A DNA stretch of 64,000 bases. Origin: Saprospiraceae bacterium (GTDB taxonomy: Bacteria > Bacteroidota > Bacteroidia > Chitinophagales > Saprospiraceae). Position numbers and translations under genes: made by a program. The notes below the pieces were generated by a model. That model was not told the DNA's origin. It saw only the letters and a list, made by a program, of their open reading frames with translations, and did not search any database. The stretch lies in the NCBI GenBank assembly GCA_020630775.1, contig JAHDIN010000004.1:1-64000 (forward strand), given 5' to 3'. Positions 37,800 to 45,781 of this stretch are shown here, piece after piece; the first letter of the stretch is position 1; each line of letters starts with the position of its first letter.

Positions 37800-39368
37800 T
37801 TATACACCATCGAAGGTTTTTACAACCTTTTGACCATCCATTGCCGCTGATAAAATACCTCCAGCAAAGCCAGCACCTTCTCCACAGGGATAAAGATTAG
37901 AAATTTGAGGATGAGTCAACGTATCTGGTTGTCGTGGAATACGAATCGGGGCACTCGTCCGACTTTCTAAGCCTACAACATTAGCTTCATCACTAAAATA
38001 ACCTTCTAACTTATGCCCAAAAACCAATAAACCTTGCTTTAATCTTTGAAATATAAAATCAGGTAATAATTCATGGAGAGGCGCTTTGTATAATCCTGGT
38101 ATGTAGGAACTGTCGTTGAGTTGTAGCATATCATTCTCATTGACAAAATCTATTAAGTTTTGAGCAGGAGCTTTTTGAGATCCATCTCCATTTTCAAACA
38201 AATGATGTTCGACTTCTTTTTGAAAGTTCATACAGGCAAATGTTCCATCGTAACCTATAGAGGCCAATTCTTCAACGGACACTGATGTGACTATGCCTGA
38301 GTTGGCGTATGGAGAATCTCTTCTGCTTAAGCTCATCCCATTAACTACTATTTCTCCAGGAGCAGTTGCTGCAGGCACAATTAGTCCTCCGGGACACATA
38401 CAAAATGAAAATACTCCAAGATCATCTACTTGAGCCACCAATCTATATGAAGCTGCAGGCAAATTCTCATGCCTTGGAAACTGCTTGTATTGAATTTGAT
38501 CTATAAGAGGTTGAGGATGCTCAATTCTAATTCCTAGAGCGAAGTCTTTAGCCTCAATCTGAATGGAATGCTTATGCAATAAATTATAAATATCACGCGC
38601 ACTATGGCCTGTCGCTAAAATATATTTTTGTGCTACAAATCTTTTTTCATTTGCAATAACACTTTCAACTCTGTTGTTATTTAACTCAAAATCTGTTACA
38701 TGGTGATCAAACAGTACTTCTCCCCCATTCGACTCAATTGTTTCTCTTATATTAGAAATAATCTTTGGCAATTTATTACTACCAATATGCGGATGTGCGT
38801 CAACGAGAATATCTGATTTAGCTCCATGGTCAACGAGAATCTTCAAAACTTTAATAATCTTCCCTCTTTTCTTTGATCGCGTATATAATTTTCCATCTGA
38901 ATACGTACCGGCACCACCTTCTCCGAAACAATAATTACTATGAGGATTTACAATACCATCTTGCTGTATAGCTTTAAGATCTCTTCGTCTGGCGCGCACA
39001 TCTTTACCTCTTTCTAAAATCACTGGACGATAGCCCAACTCCAAACACTGCAAGGCGGCAAAATACCCAGCAGGACCAGCACCAATAATAACAACATCAC
39101 CTTTGCTATGATTTGGAGAATACTGAACATCAATAGCTTCGGCATCTGTTTTGAAGTCTTTTTGAGTGGAGACAAGGACACGCAATACATATATCACTTT
39201 TGCTTTACGTGCATCGATAGATTTTTTAATAACCTTATAAAAAAAAGTGGAAGGTGATTTCCACTTAATTTTTTTATCGATCAAGTTTTGAATATACTGA
39301 TCGTCGTTAATATATTTTGGTTCAACTTTTAATTCTATCTCCTTTTGCATCTTAACAAAGTTATGCAA
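37800..39368 (-). CDS. FAD-dependent dehydrogenase (COG2509 family)
   Basis: A 522-residue flavoprotein. After an N-terminal region of about 90 residues, the FAD-binding Rossmann motif VVIIGAGPAGYFAALQC is near residue 93. A second region YCFGEGGAGTYSDGKLYTR and the C-terminal YPCGEGAGFAGGILSAAMDG complete the FAD site. This family of uncharacterised dehydrogenases is widespread in bacteria and is soluble. Starts at M1 (39368) or M7 (39350) are both possible; M7 gives MQKEIELKVEP. It begins 9 bp after the stop of a lipoprotein gene on the same strand. Confidence 0.87.
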   Translation of the reverse strand: MHNFVKMQKEIELKVEPKYINDDQYIQNLIDKKIKWKSPSTFFYKVIKKSIDARKAKVIYVLRVLVSTQKDFKTDAEAIDVQYSPNHSKGDVVIIGAGPAGYFAALQCLELGYRPVILERGKDVRARRRDLKAIQQDGIVNPHSNYCFGEGGAGTYSDGKLYTRSKKRGKIIKVLKILVDHGAKSDILVDAHPHIGSNKLPKIISNIRETIESNGGEVLFDHHVTDFELNNNRVESVIANEKRFVAQKYILATGHSARDIYNLLHKHSIQIEAKDFALGIRIEHPQPLIDQIQYKQFPRHENLPAASYRLVAQVDDLGVFSFCMCPGGLIVPAATAPGEIVVNGMSLSRRDSPYANSGIVTSVSVEELASIGYDGTFACMNFQKEVEHHLFENGDGSQKAPAQNLIDFVNENDMLQLNDSSYIPGLYKAPLHELLPDFIFQRLKQGLLVFGHKLEGYFSDEANVVGLESRTSAPIRIPRQPDTLTHPQISNLYPCGEGAGFAGGILSAAMDGQKVVKTFDGV

Positions 39369-39377
39369 AAGATTTTG

Positions 39378-39932
39378 CTAGCCCTCTATTAATAAATCTT
39401 CAAATCTACCTTCAATTTGAATATTATCCGTTTGACCAATAACAGATAAAGTGCCTTCAAAAACACCTCTAATTCTTCTTGTATCTTCGTTGCAACCTCG
39501 AATGGTAACACTACCAATTTGCAAAAAGCTAGAATAACTTTCTACCTCTCCTTCGTACATAAAAGTTGCGGAAGATTCAGAACATGCAGTAATACCGTTG
39601 TCTTCGAGACAAAATCCACTACTAAGCTCCGGATTATATTCGAAAGGCCATGAGAGTAAACAATTAGATAACTCTTGAAATGCACCTATTTGTTGCACAC
39701 TCATCTCTAGATCTCCTAATTCTGTTTCGGCATAAAAATTAACGTTGTAAGTACTTGTAAAATCTAGATCTGCAAAAAAGTCGTCTGCAGAAAACGAGTC
39801 AACCCGAACATCCTCTCCGTCAATTTTCAATGTAAAAGAAGGATTAAATTCTTCATCATCCCCGCAAGAAAGTAGAACTACAGAGAATAATCCAATTAAA
39901 AGAAAGTTGTAGTACAATAATTTTTTAGTCAT
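39378..39932 (-). CDS. Secreted lipoprotein, paralog 1
   Basis: A 184-residue lipoprotein. The signal peptide ends in a lipobox, VVLLSCGDDEE, with the acylated Cys at about residue 23 followed by acidic residues that in Bacteroidota often direct surface exposure. The C-terminus (GRFEDLLIEG) matches the next gene's TFENLIIAK, and both have internal conserved Cys, so the two genes are paralogs. I do not recognise a functional domain; the fold is probably a beta-rich sandwich. It lies 9 bp after its paralog. Confidence 0.8.
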   Translation of the reverse strand: MTKKLLYYNFLLIGLFSVVLLSCGDDEEFNPSFTLKIDGEDVRVDSFSADDFFADLDFTSTYNVNFYAETELGDLEMSVQQIGAFQELSNCLLSWPFEYNPELSSGFCLEDNGITACSESSATFMYEGEVESYSSFLQIGSVTIRGCNEDTRRIRGVFEGTLSVIGQTDNIQIEGRFEDLLIEG

Positions 39933-39941
39933 AATATGATT

Positions 39942-40505
39942 TTATTTAGCAATTATAAGATTTTCAAACGTTCCTTCTATTTGTAGCTTTTCACTAAATC
40001 CAGTCTTATTGATCATACCTGAAAACTGTCCTGAGATTCTGCTACTATCTATATCACAATCTGTTACTTCTAAAGTGCCGACATTCAGTCTACTGATCCA
40101 ATTTCCTCCAGATGCATCAACATATCTTACTTTTGCTTCATTACAGTAAGCATCACCATCAATTAATCTGCATTCAGAATTGGGTGCTGTAAATTGATAC
40201 ACACCATTTCTTACACAAATACCGGGAGATTGTAACTGAACATTTTGTACACCAAGGGTAAGTACACCTTGATCTTGAGTAGCTAGAATTAACTCTAGGT
40301 TTCTGATGCCCCAGCCACCAACGTTACTATCTACAATCTTACCAGACATTCCAGTAATATTTAATGCTGCCCCATCAAATGAAGCTGAAGCTGATTCCAT
40401 AATAGGTGGTGTATCTGGTTCAGAAGTTTCGTCGTCACCGCCACAAGAGGTAACTAATGCAAATGCCAATAACCCTAGCAGGTATAAATAAAGTTTCATT
40501 CTCAA
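39942..40505 (-). CDS. Secreted lipoprotein, paralog 2
   Basis: A 187-residue lipoprotein with lipobox FALVTSCGGDDET near residue 21. It shares with the neighbouring paralog the late motif CDIDSSRISGQFSG versus CNEDTRRIRGVFEG and the ending QIEGTFENLII. Surface or outer-membrane location is predicted from the acidic residues after the Cys. Function is unknown. The pair probably forms an operon that may continue into the FAD dehydrogenase. Confidence 0.8.
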   Translation of the reverse strand: MRMKLYLYLLGLLAFALVTSCGGDDETSEPDTPPIMESASASFDGAALNITGMSGKIVDSNVGGWGIRNLELILATQDQGVLTLGVQNVQLQSPGICVRNGVYQFTAPNSECRLIDGDAYCNEAKVRYVDASGGNWISRLNVGTLEVTDCDIDSSRISGQFSGMINKTGFSEKLQIEGTFENLIIAK

Positions 40506-40614
40506 AAATTTTAATTAAAAGGTTTATTTCAGCACAAATATCAGGGACTTTGTCGATAAAATCTCGCATTTCATTTATTCAATTTGACTTAATGTTTACT
40601 ATATCACAAAATTG

Positions 40615-40622
40615 TACCTTTG
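40615..40622 (+). promoter_or_regulatory. Putative -7 element of yidC
   Basis: TACCTTTG followed by CAGC is an exact TAnnTTTG match in a context typical of Bacteroidota promoters. It lies 56 bp before the yidC ATG, in the gap between divergent genes. Confidence 0.5.
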
Positions 40623-40677
40623 CAGCTGCTTAAAAATGGCATATTTTTTAATAAGTCACTCATAACCAATCGTTTAG

Positions 40678-42567
40678 ATGGATAAAAATCAAGGAATCGG
40701 TATTTTGTTAATATTCGCGGTCATTATTGGCTACTATTTCTTTACTGCGCCAAGTGCCGAAGAACTACAACGTTATCAAGAGGTTCAAGATTCTATCAAG
40801 CAAGCTCAAATCTTAGAAACTGAGCCTACACTCAAAGAAGAGGTTAAGGAAATCATCCTACCAGACTCGGTCAAACAAGCTCAATTATCCCAAAGCTATG
40901 GCAGTATGTCTACTGCTATGGTGGGATCTTCACAAATAGTGGATTTAGAGAATGATTTATTGAAAATATCATTTGATACAAAAGGTGGTAAAATTGTCAA
41001 GGCTTTAGTTAAGAATCACAAAAAGATAATTGAAGACGATGCGCATAATCAGACCAAAGTAGATTTAAATCTATGGGAAGATGAAAAAGATGTTTTTGAA
41101 TATATACTTCCAACGCAATCATATGGAAATGTCAGCACCTCTGACATCTATTTTGAGCCTCAATTGGTTGGCAATAAATTAGAACTCACAGCTAACCTTG
41201 GTGGCGGACAAAGCTTTAGTCAGATTTATGAATTGAAGGACAGTTCTTATAAAATTGATTACAAGCTTAGAATGAAAGGCATGGATAAACTCTTGAAGAG
41301 CGATGATCCAGCAATAAAAGTCAGATGGCACCAATACTTGGATAAGTTAGAACTTAATGAAAATTTTGAAAGGTTCTACTCCACTGTATACTTTAAAGAA
41401 AATGGTGAAAGTTCAGACTACTGTAACTGTCGAACGGACGCTACTGAGGAAGTAGATTCTAAAAGCATCCAATGGGTAAGTCACGTTAATCAGTTTTTTA
41501 ACTCTTCATTGATTGCGTCTTCTACGAGCCGATTTATGAACGGTACTTTTGAGACTGTTGGACTAGAAAAAGAAGACAGTGATTTAAAACTCATTAAATC
41601 TGAATTTGATATTCCAGTAAGCATGATCTCTGATGAGGAGATTGCTATGAAAATGTATATAGGTCCTAATGAATATAACAGATTGCAAGACTACGGAGAT
41701 GAGTTAGAACAAATCATACCTTTCGGTCGATCAATTTTCGGTAGCATCAATAGACATATCATTAGACCTGCATTTAATTTCCTGTCTGGTTTTATTGGTA
41801 GTAAAGGAGTGGTGATTATCATCATGATTTTCATTTTAAAAATGCTTCTCTACCCTCTGATGTACAAAATGCTGCATTCACAAGCTAAGATGTCAGCCTT
41901 AAAACCAGAGCTAGCTGGGTTAAAAGAAAAATACAAAGACGAGCCTCAAAAAGCTCAAATGGAAACCATGAAGGTTTATCGAGAGTATGGGGTCAGTCCT
42001 CTTGGCGGTTGTATGCCAATGCTTTTACAGATGCCTATTTGGTATGCCCTCTTTAGGTTTTTCCCTGCTTCTATAACGTTTAGGCAAGAACCATTTCTGT
42101 GGGCTACAGACTTATCATCATTTGATGTAATTGCTTGGCTACCGGGCGGATTAGATATTCCGATGTATGGTGCGCATATTAGTTTGTTTACAATTTTATG
42201 GGCGATATCAACTATCGTTTATTCGTACTACAATATGCGCCACATGGATATGTCTGCCAATCCAGCTATGAAGTACATACAATATTTCATGCCTGTAACA
42301 TTTTTAGTCTTCTTTAATAGCTATGCATCAGGTTTGACATGTTACATGTTATTCTCGAATCTATTTAATATTTCACAAACTCTTATCACTAAGAAGCTGG
42401 TCTTTAATGAAGATAAAATTCGAGAGCAACTGTATGCTGAAAAAGCTAAACCTAAAAAGAAAGGTGGCTTCTCTTCAAGACTGGAAGAGGCCATGAAAAA
42501 ACAACAAGAATTGCAAGCAAAGCAACAGAAGAATCAAGCTAATAAGAAGAAAAAGAAAAGAAAGTAG
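40678..42567 (+). CDS. yidC: Membrane protein insertase YidC
   Basis: YidC inserts and folds inner-membrane proteins, alone or with SecYEG. The 629-residue protein has an N-terminal membrane helix (GILLIFAVIIGYYFFTA), a large periplasmic domain (about residues 60-350) and a C-terminal five-helix insertase core (GVVIIIMIFILKMLLYPLMY, PLGGCMPMLLQMPIWYALFRF, FMPVTFLVFFNSYASGLTCY). The cytoplasmic tail is strongly basic (QANKKKKKRK), as often found in this phylum, where it may contact ribosomes. The start ATG has the promoter element 56 bp upstream. Unknown membrane proteins follow on the same strand. Confidence 0.97.
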   Translation: MDKNQGIGILLIFAVIIGYYFFTAPSAEELQRYQEVQDSIKQAQILETEPTLKEEVKEIILPDSVKQAQLSQSYGSMSTAMVGSSQIVDLENDLLKISFDTKGGKIVKALVKNHKKIIEDDAHNQTKVDLNLWEDEKDVFEYILPTQSYGNVSTSDIYFEPQLVGNKLELTANLGGGQSFSQIYELKDSSYKIDYKLRMKGMDKLLKSDDPAIKVRWHQYLDKLELNENFERFYSTVYFKENGESSDYCNCRTDATEEVDSKSIQWVSHVNQFFNSSLIASSTSRFMNGTFETVGLEKEDSDLKLIKSEFDIPVSMISDEEIAMKMYIGPNEYNRLQDYGDELEQIIPFGRSIFGSINRHIIRPAFNFLSGFIGSKGVVIIIMIFILKMLLYPLMYKMLHSQAKMSALKPELAGLKEKYKDEPQKAQMETMKVYREYGVSPLGGCMPMLLQMPIWYALFRFFPASITFRQEPFLWATDLSSFDVIAWLPGGLDIPMYGAHISLFTILWAISTIVYSYYNMRHMDMSANPAMKYIQYFMPVTFLVFFNSYASGLTCYMLFSNLFNISQTLITKKLVFNEDKIREQLYAEKAKPKKKGGFSSRLEEAMKKQQELQAKQQKNQANKKKKKRK

Positions 42568-42578
42568 CCGAATCCATT

Positions 42579-43013
42579 ATGGAGAACATAATTAAGTCTG
42601 AAATCAGAATAGTTTATGTCATCCTTCACATTTTCTTGATTGCTATTGTATGTAGTTTGCTTAGCGGTATGATTTATGACCTAGGCGCAACAATGCCCTC
42701 TTGGCTTTATATCTTCATATGGATGCTACTTATAGGCTATCCGCTTTTCACCATTTACGCTTACTTGTGTATACCACGGATAACTATAGATAACGACAAG
42801 ATCAGCTCAAAATCTATCAGGCATAGCATTGAAATGCCTATCAACACTATTAACTCTGTAAAAGACACAGCTTTTAAAAATAGAATTTATTCTATTGGAC
42901 AGTTTTGCATTATCAAATCGGAAGGCGGTAATGAAGTCGAGATTCCTTATAAACTTTACAAAAACGAATCGAAGATTATACATGAAGTCTTAATGATAAA
43001 GGAAAGAATTTGA
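42579..43013 (+). CDS. Hypothetical membrane protein with two N-terminal helices
   Basis: A 144-residue protein with two membrane segments in the first 70 residues (VIYVILHIFLIAIVCSLLSG-like and WLYIFIWMLLIGYPLFTIYAY). A soluble C-terminal half follows with strand-rich stretches (ITIDNDKISSKSI, GQFCIIKSEGGNEVEIPYKL), resembling small bacterial PH-like domains. It begins 11 bp after yidC and could be on the same transcript. The two downstream genes have a similar layout. Function unknown. Confidence 0.65.
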   Translation: MENIIKSEIRIVYVILHIFLIAIVCSLLSGMIYDLGATMPSWLYIFIWMLLIGYPLFTIYAYLCIPRITIDNDKISSKSIRHSIEMPINTINSVKDTAFKNRIYSIGQFCIIKSEGGNEVEIPYKLYKNESKIIHEVLMIKERI

Positions 43014-43070
43014 ATTTATTGCTTTAAAAATTTAAATTGAGAAATAAGAATAAATTAAATTACTAGAACC

Positions 43071-43628
43071 ATTTCCTATAAAGCTAAATTTAAAATCACT
43101 AAGAGCAGCACAAAGCTACGCATACAATCAACATTTAAACTCAATGATAAATCTAACATAGGCGTAATTTTAATTCTACTGTTGGGCTTATTTATATCAG
43201 GCTGTTTAATTTGTAATTTCAATGCAGATCCACTAACCATTTTTGGACTTATACTTGGAATTGTATTTACTATATTTTCAATAGTCATTTTAATTAAGCA
43301 ATCTACTGACTATATATGTGTTGAAAATGGTCAACTTACTTTCAGGAACAGTTTAAGGAAAAAGTCTTTCTCCACATCTAACAAGATTAAAGTCACATTC
43401 GAGGAAATTCAAGAGTATGTAAAATTGACCTCCCAAGCTGGCTCAGGATCGACATTCAATGTCGTCGAATTGTTTATAATTTACGAAGGATCAAAATATA
43501 GGATTTTAGATTTTCAAATGAATGCTTATACAATGGATAAAGCCAAAAAATTGGGTAATGAATTATCGGCCTTAATAAACGCGTACCTCCAAGTCAATAC
43601 GGTAAACAAAAGCAGTTTAGAAAATTAG
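43071..43628 (+). CDS. Hypothetical membrane protein with unclear start
   Basis: The frame has no ATG upstream of its first membrane helix. A TTG at 43182 would cut that helix (ILILLLGLFISGCLICNF) in half, while the frame stays open back to 43059. A non-ATG start such as ATT at 43071, as given here, would encode a basic 30-residue N-terminus before the helix. Two helices are followed by a soluble strand-rich half (KIKVTFEEIQEYVKLTSQ, FNVVELFIIYEGSKYRIL). It resembles its neighbours in layout. It may be a real gene with a rare start, or one whose start codon was lost. Confidence 0.5.
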   Translation: MSYKAKFKITKSSTKLRIQSTFKLNDKSNIGVILILLLGLFISGCLICNFNADPLTIFGLILGIVFTIFSIVILIKQSTDYICVENGQLTFRNSLRKKSFSTSNKIKVTFEEIQEYVKLTSQAGSGSTFNVVELFIIYEGSKYRILDFQMNAYTMDKAKKLGNELSALINAYLQVNTVNKSSLEN

Positions 43629-43632
43629 TCTA

Positions 43633-44478
43633 ATGAAGCGCAATAAACTATATAAGTTTATCATAGTTGGACACTTAATTGTCAATATCCCTGCTTTAAT
43701 CTTAAGCCTTGGTTTGCCAATTGCTATTTTCAATTTAATTGATCAAACGCCTTTAAATTTTGTTTTAGCTTGCATATCCTTCATTCTAGGCATAGGACTA
43801 TCTTGGCTTTTGTGGAGTTTAATTATCCCTAAATGGCGTGTATGGGCTTTCAGCCAAATCCACAAAGGCGAATGGCAGACGCTTAAAGATTTAGCTGTTA
43901 AAAATTATCTTATTTGGGACAACGAACACGCTTATTCAAAAACAGAAATTCGTTCTGAAAAAGATCAAATAATCATCAAAAAAATTAATGAAGAAATTAA
44001 TGAACAAGAGGAAATAAACTTAATCAAACTTGACTTAAGTATGCATAGCGAACTGAGATATAAACTAAAGAAAACTGAGATTTATGGTGAAGCATTTTCA
44101 AAACTAATGGTGATGATTTTTGCTACCATTTTAATCATTACGAATCAAGTTATATTAGGCCTTGTTTTACTTGCTTTAATTTTTATTATAGGTGACAACA
44201 TTAATCCATTTAAGTACTTCACAGACAATGATGATTATTTGATCATAAACAATAAAGGGATTTACGTAAACTATCCTAAAACAAATTTTGTAGACTGGTC
44301 TACTATAGACAGCTTAAGCTTAGATCCCATACACAAGCAAATGATCATTAAACTGAATAAGGAACGAGGTGAACAAAAAATTACATACGAACTTAAAATG
44401 TTTAAAATCGGAGACTTTAAGAAATTTGAAAACGAAATTACAGTAATGGTAGACCGACTCATCTATTCAAAATCATAA
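43633..44478 (+). CDS. Hypothetical polytopic membrane protein
   Basis: A 281-residue protein with two N-terminal membrane helices (FIIVGHLIVNIPALILSLGL, FVLACISFILGIGLSWLLWS), a charged cytoplasmic or periplasmic stretch with many Lys and Glu, two more helices near residues 155-190, and a soluble C-terminus (KGIYVNYPKTNFVDWSTIDS). The C-terminal half looks like the PH-like region of the two preceding genes. It begins 4 bp after the preceding stop codon, so it is likely co-transcribed. I do not recognise the family. Confidence 0.7.
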   Translation: MKRNKLYKFIIVGHLIVNIPALILSLGLPIAIFNLIDQTPLNFVLACISFILGIGLSWLLWSLIIPKWRVWAFSQIHKGEWQTLKDLAVKNYLIWDNEHAYSKTEIRSEKDQIIIKKINEEINEQEEINLIKLDLSMHSELRYKLKKTEIYGEAFSKLMVMIFATILIITNQVILGLVLLALIFIIGDNINPFKYFTDNDDYLIINNKGIYVNYPKTNFVDWSTIDSLSLDPIHKQMIIKLNKERGEQKITYELKMFKIGDFKKFENEITVMVDRLIYSKS

Positions 44479-44508
44479 AAGCAACTTTCCAAATAACTTA
44501 GTTTTCAA

Positions 44509-45105
44509 ATGTGGCAAAATCCAATTCTTATAAACCCAACTAATCAAGACCCAAAAGATATATTTGCTGCTTACTGTCAAGAACTTGGTCTTTACTTTTC
44601 AGAACATGGCTTCAAAGCCTCAAAGACCAAAATTGAAAGACACCATGGAGACATTGTCGAGTCAATTAATTTTTGGTCTTCTAAAACGAATATACGAAAC
44701 GAAAGTGTACATTTAGAAACGCTTGCTTATGTCAAGTCTAGGAAATTAAAAAAGTGGATTAAAGAAAATGGCATTGGCAGAAATGAATTTATCTATAAAC
44801 TAAAGGACAACTATCCAAAGCATACCAATCTATTTTCCCATAGCTATCAGGACTTTCTCCAATTAACTAGCGAGATTGAAAGCAGTATTATTCCAAGACT
44901 CTACCTATTTAGCAACAGTGTCCCTAATGTAGAGCACATTATAGAATCCACTCAATTCGACAATGGCATCATCCATGATAATTTTATGGCTTACATATGT
45001 ATGTCGAGACCAGATCTTATTGATAGAGCGTTGACAAAGTACAAGCATCAATTAAGGGAGGACAAACGACTTGAGATTGAGGAATTTAGATTAAAGTGTA
45101 AATAA
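44509..45105 (+). CDS. Hypothetical protein, 198 residues
   Basis: A soluble protein without signal peptide or membrane segments, mixed alpha/beta in character, with motifs YCQELGLYFSEHGFK and IVESINFWSSKTNIRN. The general pattern of a compact domain recognising a polymer, followed by a helical C-terminus, is seen in some DUF4304-like and immunity proteins, but I cannot assign it. It starts 30 bp after the preceding membrane-protein gene on the same strand. Confidence 0.65.
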   Translation: MWQNPILINPTNQDPKDIFAAYCQELGLYFSEHGFKASKTKIERHHGDIVESINFWSSKTNIRNESVHLETLAYVKSRKLKKWIKENGIGRNEFIYKLKDNYPKHTNLFSHSYQDFLQLTSEIESSIIPRLYLFSNSVPNVEHIIESTQFDNGIIHDNFMAYICMSRPDLIDRALTKYKHQLREDKRLEIEEFRLKCK

Positions 45106-45217
45106 CATCTATTAAAGGAAATCTAAAGAGAATTTTAAGCTTAAAGGTTATGTTTATTAAGTATGGTGACTTTTAGAAATTCACCCATTTAAATATTTCG
45201 TCAACTAGCAATCTTAA

Positions 45218-45571
45218 ATGAAAAACTGTCCAAATTGCAAAAGTGAGGTTCCGACTAATTTCGATATATGTTGGAATTGTAGCTTTAACTTCAAAACAAA
45301 AAAAAAAAACAAAAAAAAAAAAAAAAAAACAGAAGGCTTCATATCTGATAAAGTCAAAAAAGAATCTGGCTTGGTAAAACCCAAAAAGATAGATTGCTTG
45401 CGATGTAAGACCACTATGCTATTTGCTGAAACCATTAGGCTTCACGAAGGCAGCCGATGGGGACTTCTTGGTGATATTGGACATTTATTTACGAATAGGA
45501 TTTCATTTGATATATATGTTTGTCTTAATTGTGATAAAGTGGAGTTTTTTATGCCTAAGGATAATGATTAA
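45218..45571 (+). CDS. Double zinc-ribbon protein with poly-Lys linker
   Basis: A 117-residue protein with a first zinc ribbon at the N-terminus (CPNCKSEVPTNFDICWNC, residues 4-21) and a second one formed by CLRCKTTM near residue 68 and CLNCDKVEF near 107. The linker is almost pure Lys, coded by runs of 12 and 19 A (45298-45329). Such runs are prone to slippage in replication, transcription or sequencing, so the linker length and even the frame may vary. Zinc ribbons of this kind bind nucleic acids or proteins. Specific role unknown. Confidence 0.65.
   Translation: MKNCPNCKSEVPTNFDICWNCSFNFKTKKKNKKKKKKTEGFISDKVKKESGLVKPKKIDCLRCKTTMLFAETIRLHEGSRWGLLGDIGHLFTNRISFDIYVCLNCDKVEFFMPKDND
45298..45329 (+). 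repeat. Poly-A tracts (A12 and A19) inside a coding region
   Basis: Twelve A, one C and nineteen A code for the Lys-rich linker of the zinc-ribbon protein. A run of nineteen identical bases is far beyond what is expected inside a gene and is a classical slippage site. Confidence 0.9.
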
Positions 45572-45781
45572 ATTCTAATGAATCAATATACTTTTACAAA
45601 AGCCGGATGCAGGATAATTAAAAACATTAAAAGTCCAATATTGACAATTCAGTGAATCGTTTTAAACTCTACTATCATTCATTGAACTAAGAGTCATAAA
45701 ATACGTTAATTGCTAGTTAGGAAATTTTTAATTGCACAATCCAAATTATCCCTAATACCAATAATAATTCTAACTAGCTTA

